A stretch of DNA of 64,000 nucleotides, taken from Marisa cornuarietis. Taxonomy: Eukaryota; Mollusca; Gastropoda; Architaenioglossa; Ampullariidae. The DNA lies in assembly GCA_004794655.1 (NCBI GenBank), contig SMMW01000623.1, forward strand, positions 434,001-498,000, given 5' to 3'. The translations under genes and the position numbers were made by a program. The notes under the pieces are model-generated. The model had not been told where the DNA came from and did not search any database. It saw nothing but the letters and a program-made list of their open reading frames with translations. Shown here piece by piece: positions 32,157 to 43,700 of this stretch; the stretch's first letter is position 1, and each line of letters begins with the position of its first letter.

Positions 32157-35100
32157 ATGGTGCAGTCGGTGCAGTGGTGTGTTCGGTGGAGCTGCCTGGC
32201 TCTCACCTGTCTTGCCGTGGTGCTGCACCTGGTCCACCTGTCTGTCCCCAGGTGGGTCAAGATACGGGTGAGGCCCTCCGGGTACCGCCATGTGATCGCC
32301 TTGTTTGCAGAGCAAGGGATGGACGTGAACCTCAACACCACAACACCACAAGATGTGACGGACGCCTGCGTGTCCGTTGGTCTCTGGCACTGGTGTGCTG
32401 ACGTCACAGCTCATAACGGCTCCATAGAAATGTGTCAGCACCTACAGCTGGCAGACCTACCAGGTAAGTGACACTACCAGGGAAGTACAAGTAGCAGTTG
32501 AGTACAAGTATTTTGTTATAAAATGGCCGGCCTAAGTTACAGACCGTGGAAGGTTAGTGCATATCAGGCAGTGTGTATCGGGCAGTACATCACGCAGTAT
32601 ATGTCAGGCAGTACATATCAGGCAGAGTGTATCGGGCAGTACATCACGCAGTATATATCGGGCAGTACATCACGCAGTATATGTCAGGCAGTACATATCA
32701 GGCAATGTGTATCGGGCAGTACATCACGCAGTATATGTCAGGCAGTACATATCAGGCAGTGTGTATCGGGCAGTACATCATGCAGTATATGTCAGGCAGT
32801 ACATGTCAGGCAGTGTGTATCGGGAAGTACATCATGCAGTATATGTCAGGCAGTACATATCAGGCAGTGTGTATCGGGCAGTACATCACGCAGTATATGT
32901 CAGGCAGTACATGTCAGGCAGTGTGTATCGGGCAGTACATCACGCAGTATATGTCAGGCAGTACATATCAGGCAGTGTGTATCGGGCAGTACATCACGCA
33001 GTATGTCAGGCAGTACATATCAGGCAGTGTGTATCGGGCAGTACATCACGCAGTATATGTCAGGCAGTACATATCAGGCAGTGTGTATCGGGCAGTACAT
33101 CACGCAGTATATGTCAGGCAGTACATATCAGGCAGTGTGTATCGGGCAGTACATCACGCAGTATATGTCAGGCAGTACATATCAGGCAGTGTGTATCGGG
33201 CAGTACATCACGCAGTATATGTCAGGCAGTACATATCAGGCAGTGTGTATCGGGCAGTACATCACGCAGTATATGTCAGGCAGTACATGTCAGGCAGTGT
33301 GTATCGGGCAGTACATCACGCAGTATATGTCAGGCAGTACATATCAGGCAGTGTGTATCGGGCAGTACATCACGCAGTATGTCAGGCAGTACATATCAGG
33401 CAGTGTGTATCGGGCAGTACATCACGCAGTATATGTCAGGCAGTACATATCAGGCAGTGTGTATCGGGCAGTACATCACGCAGTATATGTAAGGCAGTAC
33501 ACACAAGGCAGTGTGTATCGGGCAGTACATCATGCAGTATATGTAAGGCAGTACACACAAGGCAGTGTGTATCGGGCAGTACATCATGCAGTATATGTCA
33601 GGCAGTACATGTCAGGCAGTGTGTATCGGGAAGTACATCATGCAGTATATGTCAGGCAGTACATATCAGGCAGTGTGTATCGGGCAGTACATCACGCAGT
33701 ATATGTCAGGCAGTATACTATAAGCGCTAAGAGCATGCTCTCTATGAGTGTGAATATGCGCTATACAGATCATCATTTATTATTATTAACGTTGTTGTTG
33801 CTGTCTGCAGCTTGGTGGAAGGGGTCGCAGGCGCTGAATGTGGTGGGGTTGCTGATGGCGTTGGTGTCGTGCATGTGCGCGGCGCTGGAGGTGCACTACT
33901 CACGGTGTGGTGTGAGGTTCAGCGGCCTAGCCGTCATGGCAGCCATCTCCTGTTTCGTCACAGGTAGGTTGACGGTAGCCACACCCCATCCCCATTCTAC
34001 ACTTGGCTCTAACAAGTCATCTTCACTTTGTAACTACTGTCCTCATTATACTCATCGTGCACTTAGTCATCTTCACCTTGTAACTACTGTCCTCATTAAA
34101 CTCATTGTCTACTCCAACAAGTCATCTTCACCTTGTAACTACTGTCCTCATTATACTCATCGTGCACTCAGTCATCTTCACCTTGTAACTACTGTCCTCA
34201 TTATACTTGTTGTCTACTCCAACAAGTCATCTTCACTTTGTAACTACTGTCCTCATTATACTCATCGTGCACTCAGTCATCTTCACCTTGTAACTACTGT
34301 CCTCATAATACTTGTTGTCTACTCCAAATCATCTTCACTTTGTAACTACTGTCCTCATTATACTCATCGTGCACTCAGTCATCTTCACCTTGTAACTACT
34401 GTCCTCATTATACTTGTTGCCTACTCCAACAAGTCATCTTCACCTTGTAACTACTGTCCTCATTAAACTCATTGTCTACTCCAACAAGTCATCTTCACCT
34501 TGTAACTACTGAGTCACAGAATGACTGCTATCGATGACATCTGACGCCCACCGACTGACTTCTGGGGATCGATTATGGGGCAGGTGGTCTCCTCCACTCC
34601 CTGTGTACAGCAGCGTCAGTGCCACGTGGACACACGTCAACACATTAAATCCGACAACTAATGTAGTAACTTACTAAACTGAGTACTGCATATGAATTCT
34701 ACCTCTTTAACTAAGATTAACAAGCAAAACATTCAGTTCCTTTGGGTTCCTTCCCATATTGAAATAAGAGGAAATGAGGTCGATGAGCTAGGAAAACTGA
34801 CAGTAAAGCAAATTACCGATCGTAAAGTCACCAACCTAAACACTTCTCTTTCACCAGCAGAGAGAAGAACAACCATAAATCCAGCGACGAAAATAAGGTG
34901 GCAGGAGAAATACAAGACTGAAAGTACAAGAACCAGGAGACTGATAGATAACCAGCCTGGCAATAATCGCATTTTCTACACATGAAATAGGTCCTATCAG
35001 TCCAAAAGGTTTAGAATGAGACTTACCGGAGAATACCGAGCGAGCTATAAAGATCCTTGCGTGCACCTGTAGAGACAGACTTAGCACCTCACAGAATGTA

Positions 35101-35850
35101 GAGAAAACAAACGAGACAGAAGAGAACTCAGAAAGGTCTTACACAAATATAAACTGGCATTAAACATTTAAAGCTGCCTCAACCCACCCAAAAACTTCTT
35201 TACTAGCAGTAAGGATGGTGGCAAGCCATCCCTTCTTTTATATATTATCACAGAGATAATAAGTACAACTTATCCCCTTAATTAAAACAGTAAGAAACAG
35301 TAACCTCCCATAATGAAATAAAATATGCAATTCATTCGTCAACAAAGAGGATCGTAAGCAAATGTAAGGCAGGGAAAATAGACAAAGGAAAATGTCATGC
35401 CAACCTGCTACATGAGAAATAAGTCACATAAACAACATTAACAACAGCAATAACACGACGATCGGTAGGAAATCTTTAGCAGAGCTGCTATGATGGGTCA
35501 GCAGTCTGTGGGTATGATCTCAAGTGTTGAGACTGATCACAACAGTAAACATTCTTGTACTTGTATACTTAGTCACAAGAGGTCAATGGTTTGATTTGTC
35601 CACAGCCTTGGCCTTGTCACTCAGCATTGGATTCTACATCACCAGGTACATCAACAACAGTGTCGCCCTCGAGAACCTGCCTCACCTCAACGCCGTGGAC
35701 AGTGTCTCCATCTTTCTTCCCATCCTAGACTGGGGCTTTGGGCTGGGCGCCACGGCCGGGGCCTTGATGGGTGCCACGGGGGTTCTGCTGCTGGCTTTCG
35801 TCACCAGAACCTACCCGGCTTACCACAGGACGGCCAACGTCGTGGTGTAA
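32157..35850 (+). CDS. Tetraspan gene B: claudin-like membrane protein (3 exons)
   Basis: Exons are 32157-32463, 33811-33963 and 35546-35850, together 765 nt or 254 residues plus stop. The introns are phase 1 with donors CAG|GTAAGT and CAG|GTAGGT and acceptors CTGTCTGCAG and ATCACAACAG. The ATG has a good context (CAACCATGG). Residues 12-30 form TM1. W33, G75-L76-W77, C80 and C93 match the W-GLW-C-C signature of claudin-family first extracellular loops. N87-G-S is a possible glycosylation site. Exon 2 supplies TM2 and the start of TM3. Exon 3 completes TM3, then has a loop and a Gly/Ala-rich TM4, ending in the hydrophobic tail TANVVV. The role is likely at the plasma membrane (junction or tetraspan scaffold), with the exact function unknown. 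Gene A at 8.5-25.8 kb shares exon sizes, phases and topology, so the two are probably tandem duplicates. Intron 1 is mostly a 54-bp minisatellite. Confidence 0.8.
32555..33718. repeat. Minisatellite, 54-bp unit, about 21 copies
   Basis: The unit is ATATGTCAGGCAGTACATAT + CAGGCAGTGTGTATCGGGCA + GTACATCACGCAGT, internally built from CAGGCAGTACAT-like submotifs. It has no stop codons in any plus-strand frame, so three long overlapping frames exist. One (32523-34466, 647 codons) is in phase with exon 2 of tetraspan gene B. The array lies in intron 1 of that gene. Confidence 0.95.
33719..33790 (+). mobile_element. LINE 3'-end fragment (CR1-like tail)
   Basis: TATAAGCGCTAAGAGCATGC...GTGAATATGCGCTATACAGATC followed by an (ATT)n-like tail. 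The same text in reverse complement forms the 3' end of the CR1-like element at 57.58-59.55 kb. About 70 bp survive, placed between the 54-bp array and the exon 2 acceptor of tetraspan gene B, where its T-rich tail (TTATTATTATTAACGTTGTT) contributes to the upstream pyrimidine-rich stretch. Confidence 0.8.
33990..34510. repeat. Minisatellite, ~50/55-bp units alternating (dimer ~105 bp)
   Basis: Units beginning CTTCACCTTGTAACTACTGT + CCTCATTATACTCAT, ending either CGTGCACTCAGTCAT or TGTCTACTCCAACAAGTCAT. They lie in intron 2 of tetraspan gene B and start about 40 bp after the donor. Confidence 0.93.
34690..35110 (+). pseudogene. Remnant of a non-LTR retrotransposon RNase H domain
   Basis: An open stretch reads IQFLWVPSHIEIRGNEVDEL, the C-terminal RNase H motif (WVPSH..I.GNE..D.L) typical of I/Jockey-type LINEs, then about 60 more codons to a TGA at 34983. 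Beyond it the likely continuation (YQSKRFRMRLTGEYRASYKD) is broken by stops. It is short, isolated and on the sense strand in intron 2 of tetraspan gene B. Confidence 0.75.
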
Positions 35851-35861
35851 ACTCGTCACGT

Positions 35862-36262
35862 GAGTGCTCGCTACCTCCGAGGTTAGAGACTGGCCAGGAC
35901 ACGTGAATGCTCGCAACCAAGGTTAGAGACTAGCGACACATGGGTGCTCACAACCTCGGAGGCTAGAGACTAGCGACACATGGGTGCTCGCAACCTCGGA
36001 GGCTAGAGACTGGCCAGGACACGTGGGTGCTCGCAACCTCCAAGGTTAGAGACGGGTGACACGTGAATGCTTGCAGCCCCTGAGGTTAGAGATTGGCCAG
36101 GCCATGTGGGTGCTAGTAACCACCGAGGTTAGAGACCTGCCAGGACACGTGGGTGCTAGAAACCACCAAGGTTAGAGATTGGCCAGGCCACGTGGGTGCT
36201 AGTAACCACCGAGGTTAGAGACTTGCCAGGACACGTGGGTGCTAGAAACCACCAAAGGGCGG
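35862..36262. repeat. Minisatellite, ~45-50-bp unit, following tetraspan gene B stop
   Basis: About eight copies of GAGGTTAGAGACTGGCCAGG + ACACGTGGGTGCTCGCAACC. They begin within about 15 bp of the stop codon of tetraspan gene B, so they probably lie in its 3' untranslated region. Confidence 0.9.
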
Positions 36263-36494
36263 CTAAGTCTCACAAACTGTTGGTTGACGTGTACAGTAGG
36301 TGGGGAGAACTGTGCCAACACTGATGAAGTCTGTTTAGTCACAAACTTGGACTAGCCTCGTGCTTTTGTCTACCTCTGCTCTGCTGGTCAAAGGTTTGTG
36401 TGCGTCTGCAGTTCACTGACTACAAAAGTCATGTAGACAACAGTCTACCTTCTAGTCAGTATTGTGAATTTTCCTGCAATCAACAGTTTTAATG

Positions 36495-37905
36495 GAGAAA
36501 GTGAGTACAGACATCAGTGTGAGGATGAGTACAAACATCAGTGTGAGAAAGTGAGTACAAACATCAGTGTGAGGAAGTGAGTACAAACATCAGTGTGAGA
36601 AAGTGAGTACAAACATCAGTGTGAGGAAGTGAGTACAAACATCAGTGTGACAAAGTGAGTACAAACATCAGTGTGAGAAAGTGAGTACAGACATCACTGT
36701 GAGGAAGTGAGTACAGACATCAGTGTGACAAAGTGAGTACAAACATCAGTGTGAGAAAGTGAGTACAGACATCAGTGTGAGGAAGTGAGTACAGACATCA
36801 GTGTGACAAAGTGAGTACAGACATCAGTGTGACAAAGTGAGTACAAACATCAGTGTGAGAAAGTGAGTACAGACATCAGTGTGAGGAAGTGAGTACAGAC
36901 ATCAGTGTGAGGAAGTGAGTACAAACATCAGTGTGAGAAAGTGAGTACAGACATCAGGCTGAGGAAGTGAGTACAGAAATCAGGCTGAAGAAGTGAATAC
37001 AGACATCAGTGTGTGAGAAAGTGAGTACAGACATCAAGTGAGTACAAACATCAGGCTGTAAAAGTGAGAACAAACATCAGTGTGAGAATGAGTACAGACA
37101 TCAGTGTGAGGAAGTGAGGACAGACATCAGGCTGAGAAAGTGAGTACAGACATCAGTGTGAGAATGAGTACAAACATCAGGCTGAGAAAGTGAGTACACA
37201 CATCAGGCTGAGGAAGTGAGTATAAAACATCAGGCTGTGAAAGTGAGTACAGACATCAGTGTGAGAATGAGTACAAACATCAGGCTGAGAAAGTGAGTAC
37301 ACACATCAGGCTGAGGAAGTGAGTACAAACATCAGTGTGAGAATGAGTGCAAACATCAAACTGAGGAAGTGAGTACAAACATCAGGCTGAGAAAGTGAGT
37401 ATAGACATCAGGCTGAGGAAGTGAGTACAAACATCAGGCTGAGGAAGTGAGTACAGACATCAGTGTGAGAATGAGTGCAAACATCAAACTGAGGAAGTGA
37501 GTACAAACATCAGGCTGAGAAAGTGAGTACAGACATCAGTGTGAGAATGAGTGCAAACATCAAACTGAGGAAGTGAGTACAAACATCAGGCTGAGAAAGT
37601 GAGTATAGACATCAGGCTGAGGAAGTGAGTACAAACATCAGGCTGAGGAAGTGAGTACAAACATCAGGCTGTGGAAGTGAGTACAAACATCAGGCTGAGA
37701 AAGTGAGTACAGACATCAGTGTGAGAATGAGTACAAATATCAGGCTGAGGAAGTGAGTACAGACATCAGGCTGTGGAAGTGAGTACAAACCTCAGGCTGA
37801 GAAAGTGAGTACAGACATCAGTGTGAGAATGAGTACAAATATCAGGCTGAGGAAGTGAGTACAGACATCAGGCTGTGAAAGTGAGTACAAACATTAGGCT
37901 GAGTA
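36495..37905. repeat. Minisatellite, ~25-bp unit with GTGAGTAC core, about 55 copies
   Basis: The unit is AAAGTGAGTACAAACATCAG + TGTGAG, with GGCTGAG variants that become commoner to the right. Almost every unit contains GTGAGTAC, a strong 5' splice site-like hexamer on the plus strand. Confidence 0.95.
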
Positions 37906-38034
37906 CAGTCCGCAGTGCCAGTCAGTTTTGCCAAATGCTTTGCTGTGCGTTGTGACGTCACCTAACGGCTAGTGTCGGTGAGACAACTGGGGGATCGTGT
38001 CCTGCGTCCTCCACTGGACTGTTCTCCATCTTCA

Positions 38035-39075
38035 CAGAAACTCTCTAAAGTTTAGCCACAGTCTAGACAGTAAACAATATAGCGACAGTCTAGACAGTCT
38101 ACAAATACAATATAGTGACGGTCTAGACAGTCTACAATAATTACAATGGTGGTCTAGACAGCAGGCAACGTAGAGACAGTCTACAATATAGTGATGGTCT
38201 AGACAGTAGGCAATTTAGTGACAGTATAGAGTCTAGACAGTCTACAATATAGTGATGGTCTAGACAGTAAACAATATAGCGACAGTCTAGACAGTAGGCA
38301 ATGTAGTGACAGTATAGAGTCTAGACAGTCTACAATATAATGATGGTCTAGACAGTAAACAATATAGCGACAGTCTAGACAGTCTACAAATACAATATAG
38401 TGACAGTCTACAATAATTACAATGATGGTCTAGACAGCAGGCAATGTAGCGACAGTCTAGACAGTAGGCAATATAGTGACAGTATAGAGTCTAGAGTCCA
38501 GACAGTCTACAATATAGTGATGGTCTAGACAGTAGGCAATATAGTGACCATCTACAATATAGTGACAGTCTAGACAGTCTACAATATAGTGATGGTCTAG
38601 ACAGTCTACAATGTAGTGACAATCTAGACAGTAGGCAATGTAGTGACAGTATAGAGTCTAGACAGTCTACAATATAGTGATGGTCTAGACAGTCTACAAT
38701 GTAGTGACAATCTAGACAGTAGGCAATGTAGTGACAGTATAGAGTCTAGAGTCCAGACAGTCTACAATATAGTGATGGTCTAGACAGTAGGCAATATAGT
38801 GACCATCTACAATATAGTGACAGTCTAGACAGTCTACAATATAGTGATGGTCTAGACAGTAGGCAATATAGTGACCATCTACAATATAGTGACAGTCTAG
38901 ACAGTCTACAATATAGTGATGGTCTAGACAGTCTACAATGTAGTGACAATCTAGACAGTAGGCAATGTAGTGACAGTATAGAGTCTAGAGTCCAGACAGT
39001 CTACAATATAGTGATGGTCTAGACAGTAGGCAATGTAGCGACAGTCTAGAGAAATAATTATAGTGACGGTCTAGA
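38035..39075. repeat. Minisatellite of GTCTAGACAGTCTACAATATAG units
   Basis: Units of about 27-33 bp (GTGATGGTCTAGACAGTCTA + CAATATA) are grouped in higher-order blocks of about 120 bp, marked by ATAGAGTCTAGAGTCCAGAC at about 38485, 38745 and 38982. The TCTAGA palindrome recurs in each unit. Confidence 0.93.
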
Positions 39076-39194
39076 CAGTATACAGTATAGGGATTTACAA
39101 CTCCTGTATTTCTGACAAGTGGTATTAGTCTTTATAAATCTGGCATTTGAATGGTTTGCCTCCATCTTTACAGTTTGTGTTTAGTTTTTAAGAC

Positions 39195-39600
39195 ATGTAG
39201 TGACTGTCTGGACATAATGATACTGTATAGCATAGAATATAGTGACCATGTTGAAATATTGAATATACTGACCATTTAGTATAGAATATAGCGACAGTCT
39301 AGACATGTATAAAACAGTGACCATGTAGGCTGTATAGAGCATTCAGTATAGAATATGGTGAATGTGTCAACGTTATACAATATAGTATATAGCAACAGTC
39401 TAGACATGCATGAAAGTGACCATGTCGATAGTGTGATATAGTGACCGTATAGACCATAGTGACCGTAAAGAATACAGGGACCATATAGTTTAGAGTATAG
39501 AGACCATGTCAACAGTATGAAATATAGTGACTGTAAACAGGACTGGATATAGTGACTATAGACAGTAGAGGTTGCTAGGCGACTGTAGAGACTGAAGCTG
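39195..39600. repeat. Decayed relative of the TCTAGACA array
   Basis: Irregular repeats of ATAGTGACCATGTA/GACATGTA and ATAGAATATAGTGACCAT. They look like an older, diverged extension of the neighbouring array. Confidence 0.6.
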
Positions 39601-39808
39601 AAGTGACTGCAGTCATGTTGTCAGAGACAGAGAACAATACCGCTGCTCTTATTTTCTCCACATGGTGGATTCAGTGTCGTGTGTGAGGGTGAAACGTGCA
39701 ATACAAATAAATAAATACAAATAAATGATGGGTTTATGTCTGTAAATTGTGTGGTGTGCAAGTCTTGCTCTCATCTATTAAGATGCTGGACCCTCTTATG
39801 AAGATAAT

Positions 39809-40050
39809 GTGTGGGCACAAGATGACGATGTGTTACACAAGATGGCGAGGGCAGTGAGGCTCACATCCAGCCACTTGCTGAGGGTCACAGTAACTGTTCC
39901 CAATCTTGTTTTGAAGGGAAAGCATCTAATGTTCGCCAGTGTCTTTGATTGGTGTAACTTTCTTTGTGTTGCGTCCCTTGTTTCAGCACTAGCAAGCTAT
40001 GTAGCTATGTATCGTCATCACCCCAAGTCTGGAATTCTTTCTTCCGGTGA
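39809..40050 (+). CDS. Possible orphan membrane-protein exon
   Basis: An open frame with one hydrophobic helix (FLCVASLVSALASYVAMY), followed by RHHPKSGILSS and a strong donor TTCCG|GTGAGTGG at about 40047/40048. A pyrimidine-rich acceptor (GCGTCCCTTGTTTCAG) sits inside it at about 39987, phase 1 like the tetraspan exons. No other exon could be attached. It could be a relic of a third tetraspan copy or chance. Confidence 0.2.
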
Positions 40051-40784
40051 GTGGGCGCAGTGCACAGCGTGTGGCTAGGTGCTAGCCGGATCCTATAATA
40101 GATCGGCTAGGTGCTAGTCGGATAATTCACATGTAATAACTAGAGTGGCTAGGTGCTAGTCAGATAATTCACAAAAATCAAGGAAGCAGAAAGAAAAGAA
40201 TAATTATAATGTCAATAACATGTACTGCCTGAAATGATCAACATATCGCAACCAAATCACAGAATTGTGCACAGAATGAATATTTTATCTTGACACAAAT
40301 CTCGCATCACACACTAATAATATTTTGTGGGGACCTTGTGCAGTGACAGCAAAGAATCCCCATGGCTAACTGCTCCACTTAGGCGGTTGTGTTGTCAAAA
40401 TTAAAACTGAAACAAGGCCAGAAGCTTCTGTCATTTTGTCAACAAAATTCAAGAAGCTGTCACTGCATCCCAATGAAGACCGATGCAGTGCATAAGAGTG
40501 TGGGAAAAGTCCTTTAAGTGCGATTCATTACTACAACAAGAGCTCAGAGTGAATGAGCGTGCTAACAAGTGTATGCTGCCCACTATCCACAACACACTCC
40601 ACAGTGAAGAACTCCATTTGCTAGCAATGAACACATTTTTATTTATCTTACATGACATCATAAGAATCAGATGGTTATGTACAACCCACAAAGTAATCCT
40701 CCAAGCAAGTAACACTGCCAAGTTATTTGTTGCAAATATTTCACACATTTGTAACAGAGGCCGCAAGTTCTGTGAGTTGCTGTG

Positions 40785-43700
40785 TCAACCGTTCATAAAG
40801 CGCGTGTCCAGAATGGGTGCAGCATGAGTACTGCTGCATGTCCCTGTGGATGTTTGGCCCAATGCTCTGCCCCACCCATCCACACCAGCCGTGTGCTGCT
40901 GACCATTCTGAACCCAAGTACCAGACAAAGTGGGATTCTGGGACCAGTTTCCCTGATTTTGCTGGGGATTCCAAGGTCCTGATGATGATGGCGATGGCTG
41001 GAAGTCCTTCTTCCAGCTGGGTGGTGGTGGTCTGGAGAAGTGAGAGGGTCCTCTGTTGAATGTTGGTCCCGAACCAAAGCCAGGAGGAGCCTGCTGACTA
41101 AAACCCCCATTAGCAAAAGAGGGAGCACCATTCTGAAAAAAGGGCTGCATTGCTGCTGGTGGTGGATTATGGCTGAAGTTGTAGTATGGAGGGGGAGGTG
41201 TATTGACAGATGGATGCTGTGGTCGATTGTGACTGGGTGAAAAGAGATTGTGAGAGGCCAAAGGGCCTGCTTCCCTGAATGATGTGGAACAAGTCGGAGC
41301 AGAGAACACAGGCCCACGCAGCATGGCTTGTCCACATGCCCTGCGCCAATGCCCTTGGTTGTTGGAAGATGTGTCAGCTGGTCCATCGTGTCTTAAGGAC
41401 ATTCTAGGACTGTTGCCAGAAAATCTTTTAGAGAAGCGATCTGAAGGAGGCCATCGACCACTGGGAGCTGAAGGTTCTCCAGAACTTGTCTTTGATGTAT
41501 CTGTGCACAATGGAAGACGGCATAAAAGAAAAAAACAATCAAAGCACCTCAGACAATTACAAATCTCCAGACATTCTGGACAGGCACTAACAATTATGCC
41601 AAATCACACCATTGTAATGAAACAAGAATAACACCTACAATAACAATAGCCATCATGTCTGCTGGGTACGCCAAATCACACTACTGCTGTGAAAACAGAA
41701 ATAACACCATCTTTTGATAACTGTCATGTCGTCTGGGTATGGAACATACAGGAATGATCTCAGCTGTTAGTTAAGTGATTATCATAAAACTGGTTTTTGA
41801 CTTTGGTGAGTTTTTATTCAGACTGTTTTTGTCATGTGATGCAAATTAAGCATATTTTGATGTCTAATATAAGTTTGTAGCTTAATGAGTGTTTAGATAT
41901 CAAGGACATTTTTTTCCATCCAGTTTCGTTGTTGTTTCCCTTCTCCTTAGTCCTACTGGGTGCCAGACCTTGCTGAGACTTCCAAAAGGCCAGCAACCAG
42001 GAGAGAAAATGTTGTCTGTGTTTGTTTTCATATTGGCTCTCTACAGCTGATGGAGGGAGTTTCAATGACACTACATGCGAGAAATATAGAACTGCTAGAA
42101 AGTTTCTTTTATGGGATAAATTATGATTTGAATGTATCTAAATGTATGTGTTTTTATAGCTGTAATATGTCTCATTCATTTTATTTTGCTGAAGAATTTT
42201 TGACATTCATTTTTAGTTCAGATTTTGTTGATGTTTTACATCATCCTAAAGCAGCTGTAGAACAACAGTAATCTGCTCTCATTATTTATCTTTAATCTGA
42301 AGCACTATTAAATTTCTTACCTCCATGATTTTTTTTCCTCCAGTTCCTGCAAAAGGATGTTCGTTACTCATTACCAGAACATATATTAAGCAAATCACAA
42401 AATGTCTCTACTAAAAGTCAGCTATAGTCTTCAAAATTCGACTTTTGAATGTTCAACGATCATAAATATAAAGCTTTTATCTAAAAACTATATTTCAGCA
42501 CGTAATGTACTTACGATTTCATTTAAAAAGGTTTTAGAAAAGTTTTGCATGTGGTGTATTGTGCACTGGTCTTAAAACTCTTTTAACTAAACAGATTTAA
42601 GGCTAAAGTGTTCAAAATTAAAATGGTGCAACTGGCCTCAAAGCTAATAGTCTTATCAATTTGATCGAAGTCAGGCTAGTCTAAAATGTAGCTACTGGAA
42701 TGGGTTAGGGTTAGCTACTGAAATTGATCTTCATGACCTCAATGCACATCCTTATCCTTGTTTAGGGAAATAGCTTCTTTCCTTTTTTTGTGCATACATC
42801 TAGGTTTGAATTCAATCCAAACACTTTTTTATTCATTTATAATAAATGTCAGTAAGACAACAAAACAGATTTAAAAGGCAATGAATTCTGAGACAATGTG
42901 GCTGAAATGAGCTGTGCTTACCTGAGCTTTTTTTGACCAGTTGGTGCAGATGTACTGCTGCTTTCTGGTGAATCTGGAGCCTCTTCTACTTCAGCTTCAC
43001 ACCGCCCCCTTCGCTTGGCCTTGGCTCTGCGCTCCTCCTCATCATCGGAATAATCAATCATCTGCTCATTCAACATAAACATGGAAAATGTGACTGCGAT
43101 TGTATTTTCCATGGAGCCAGCTTTACATGAAAGCAGTATCCACCACACTAGCACTGCTCTACCCAGCCCTTTAAGGGTCACATACTTCGTATATGAGTGT
43201 ATGTTGTAGAAGATGCCTGTTATAAGCAAATAAGGGTGCATGATTGTTGATGATGATTTAGTCTATGTATGAATTATGTAAAGCGCTTTGAGCAAATCTT
43301 TGGAAAGGCACTATATAAACTGCCATTATTGTTATTATACCTATTAACGCTACCTAACCCCACAAGGGTCACACACCTATTAACTCTTTCCTAGCATTTC
43401 ACATCTGCAAAAGCAAACTTCTTCGCAACCAAGGCTTGATTCATATACTGTAATATGACCAGAACTGTGTCACAAAAACACACTTCGCTGTTTGTAAATA
43501 AATAACGAATAAGGGAAAAAAAACTGTTTGTACCTTTAGATGTTGTTCTACTATAAATTACTTCCCATGGGGAGCTAAAATAGTCAACCAATCAGGTATT
43601 TTGTTATATTTGAAAGTGGGCAATGAATCAGTTTGTCGAGCATCATGTTTGAAACGGTTGCCGATTACTCAAGTTGACATGAACGTGTACTCCAACAGCC

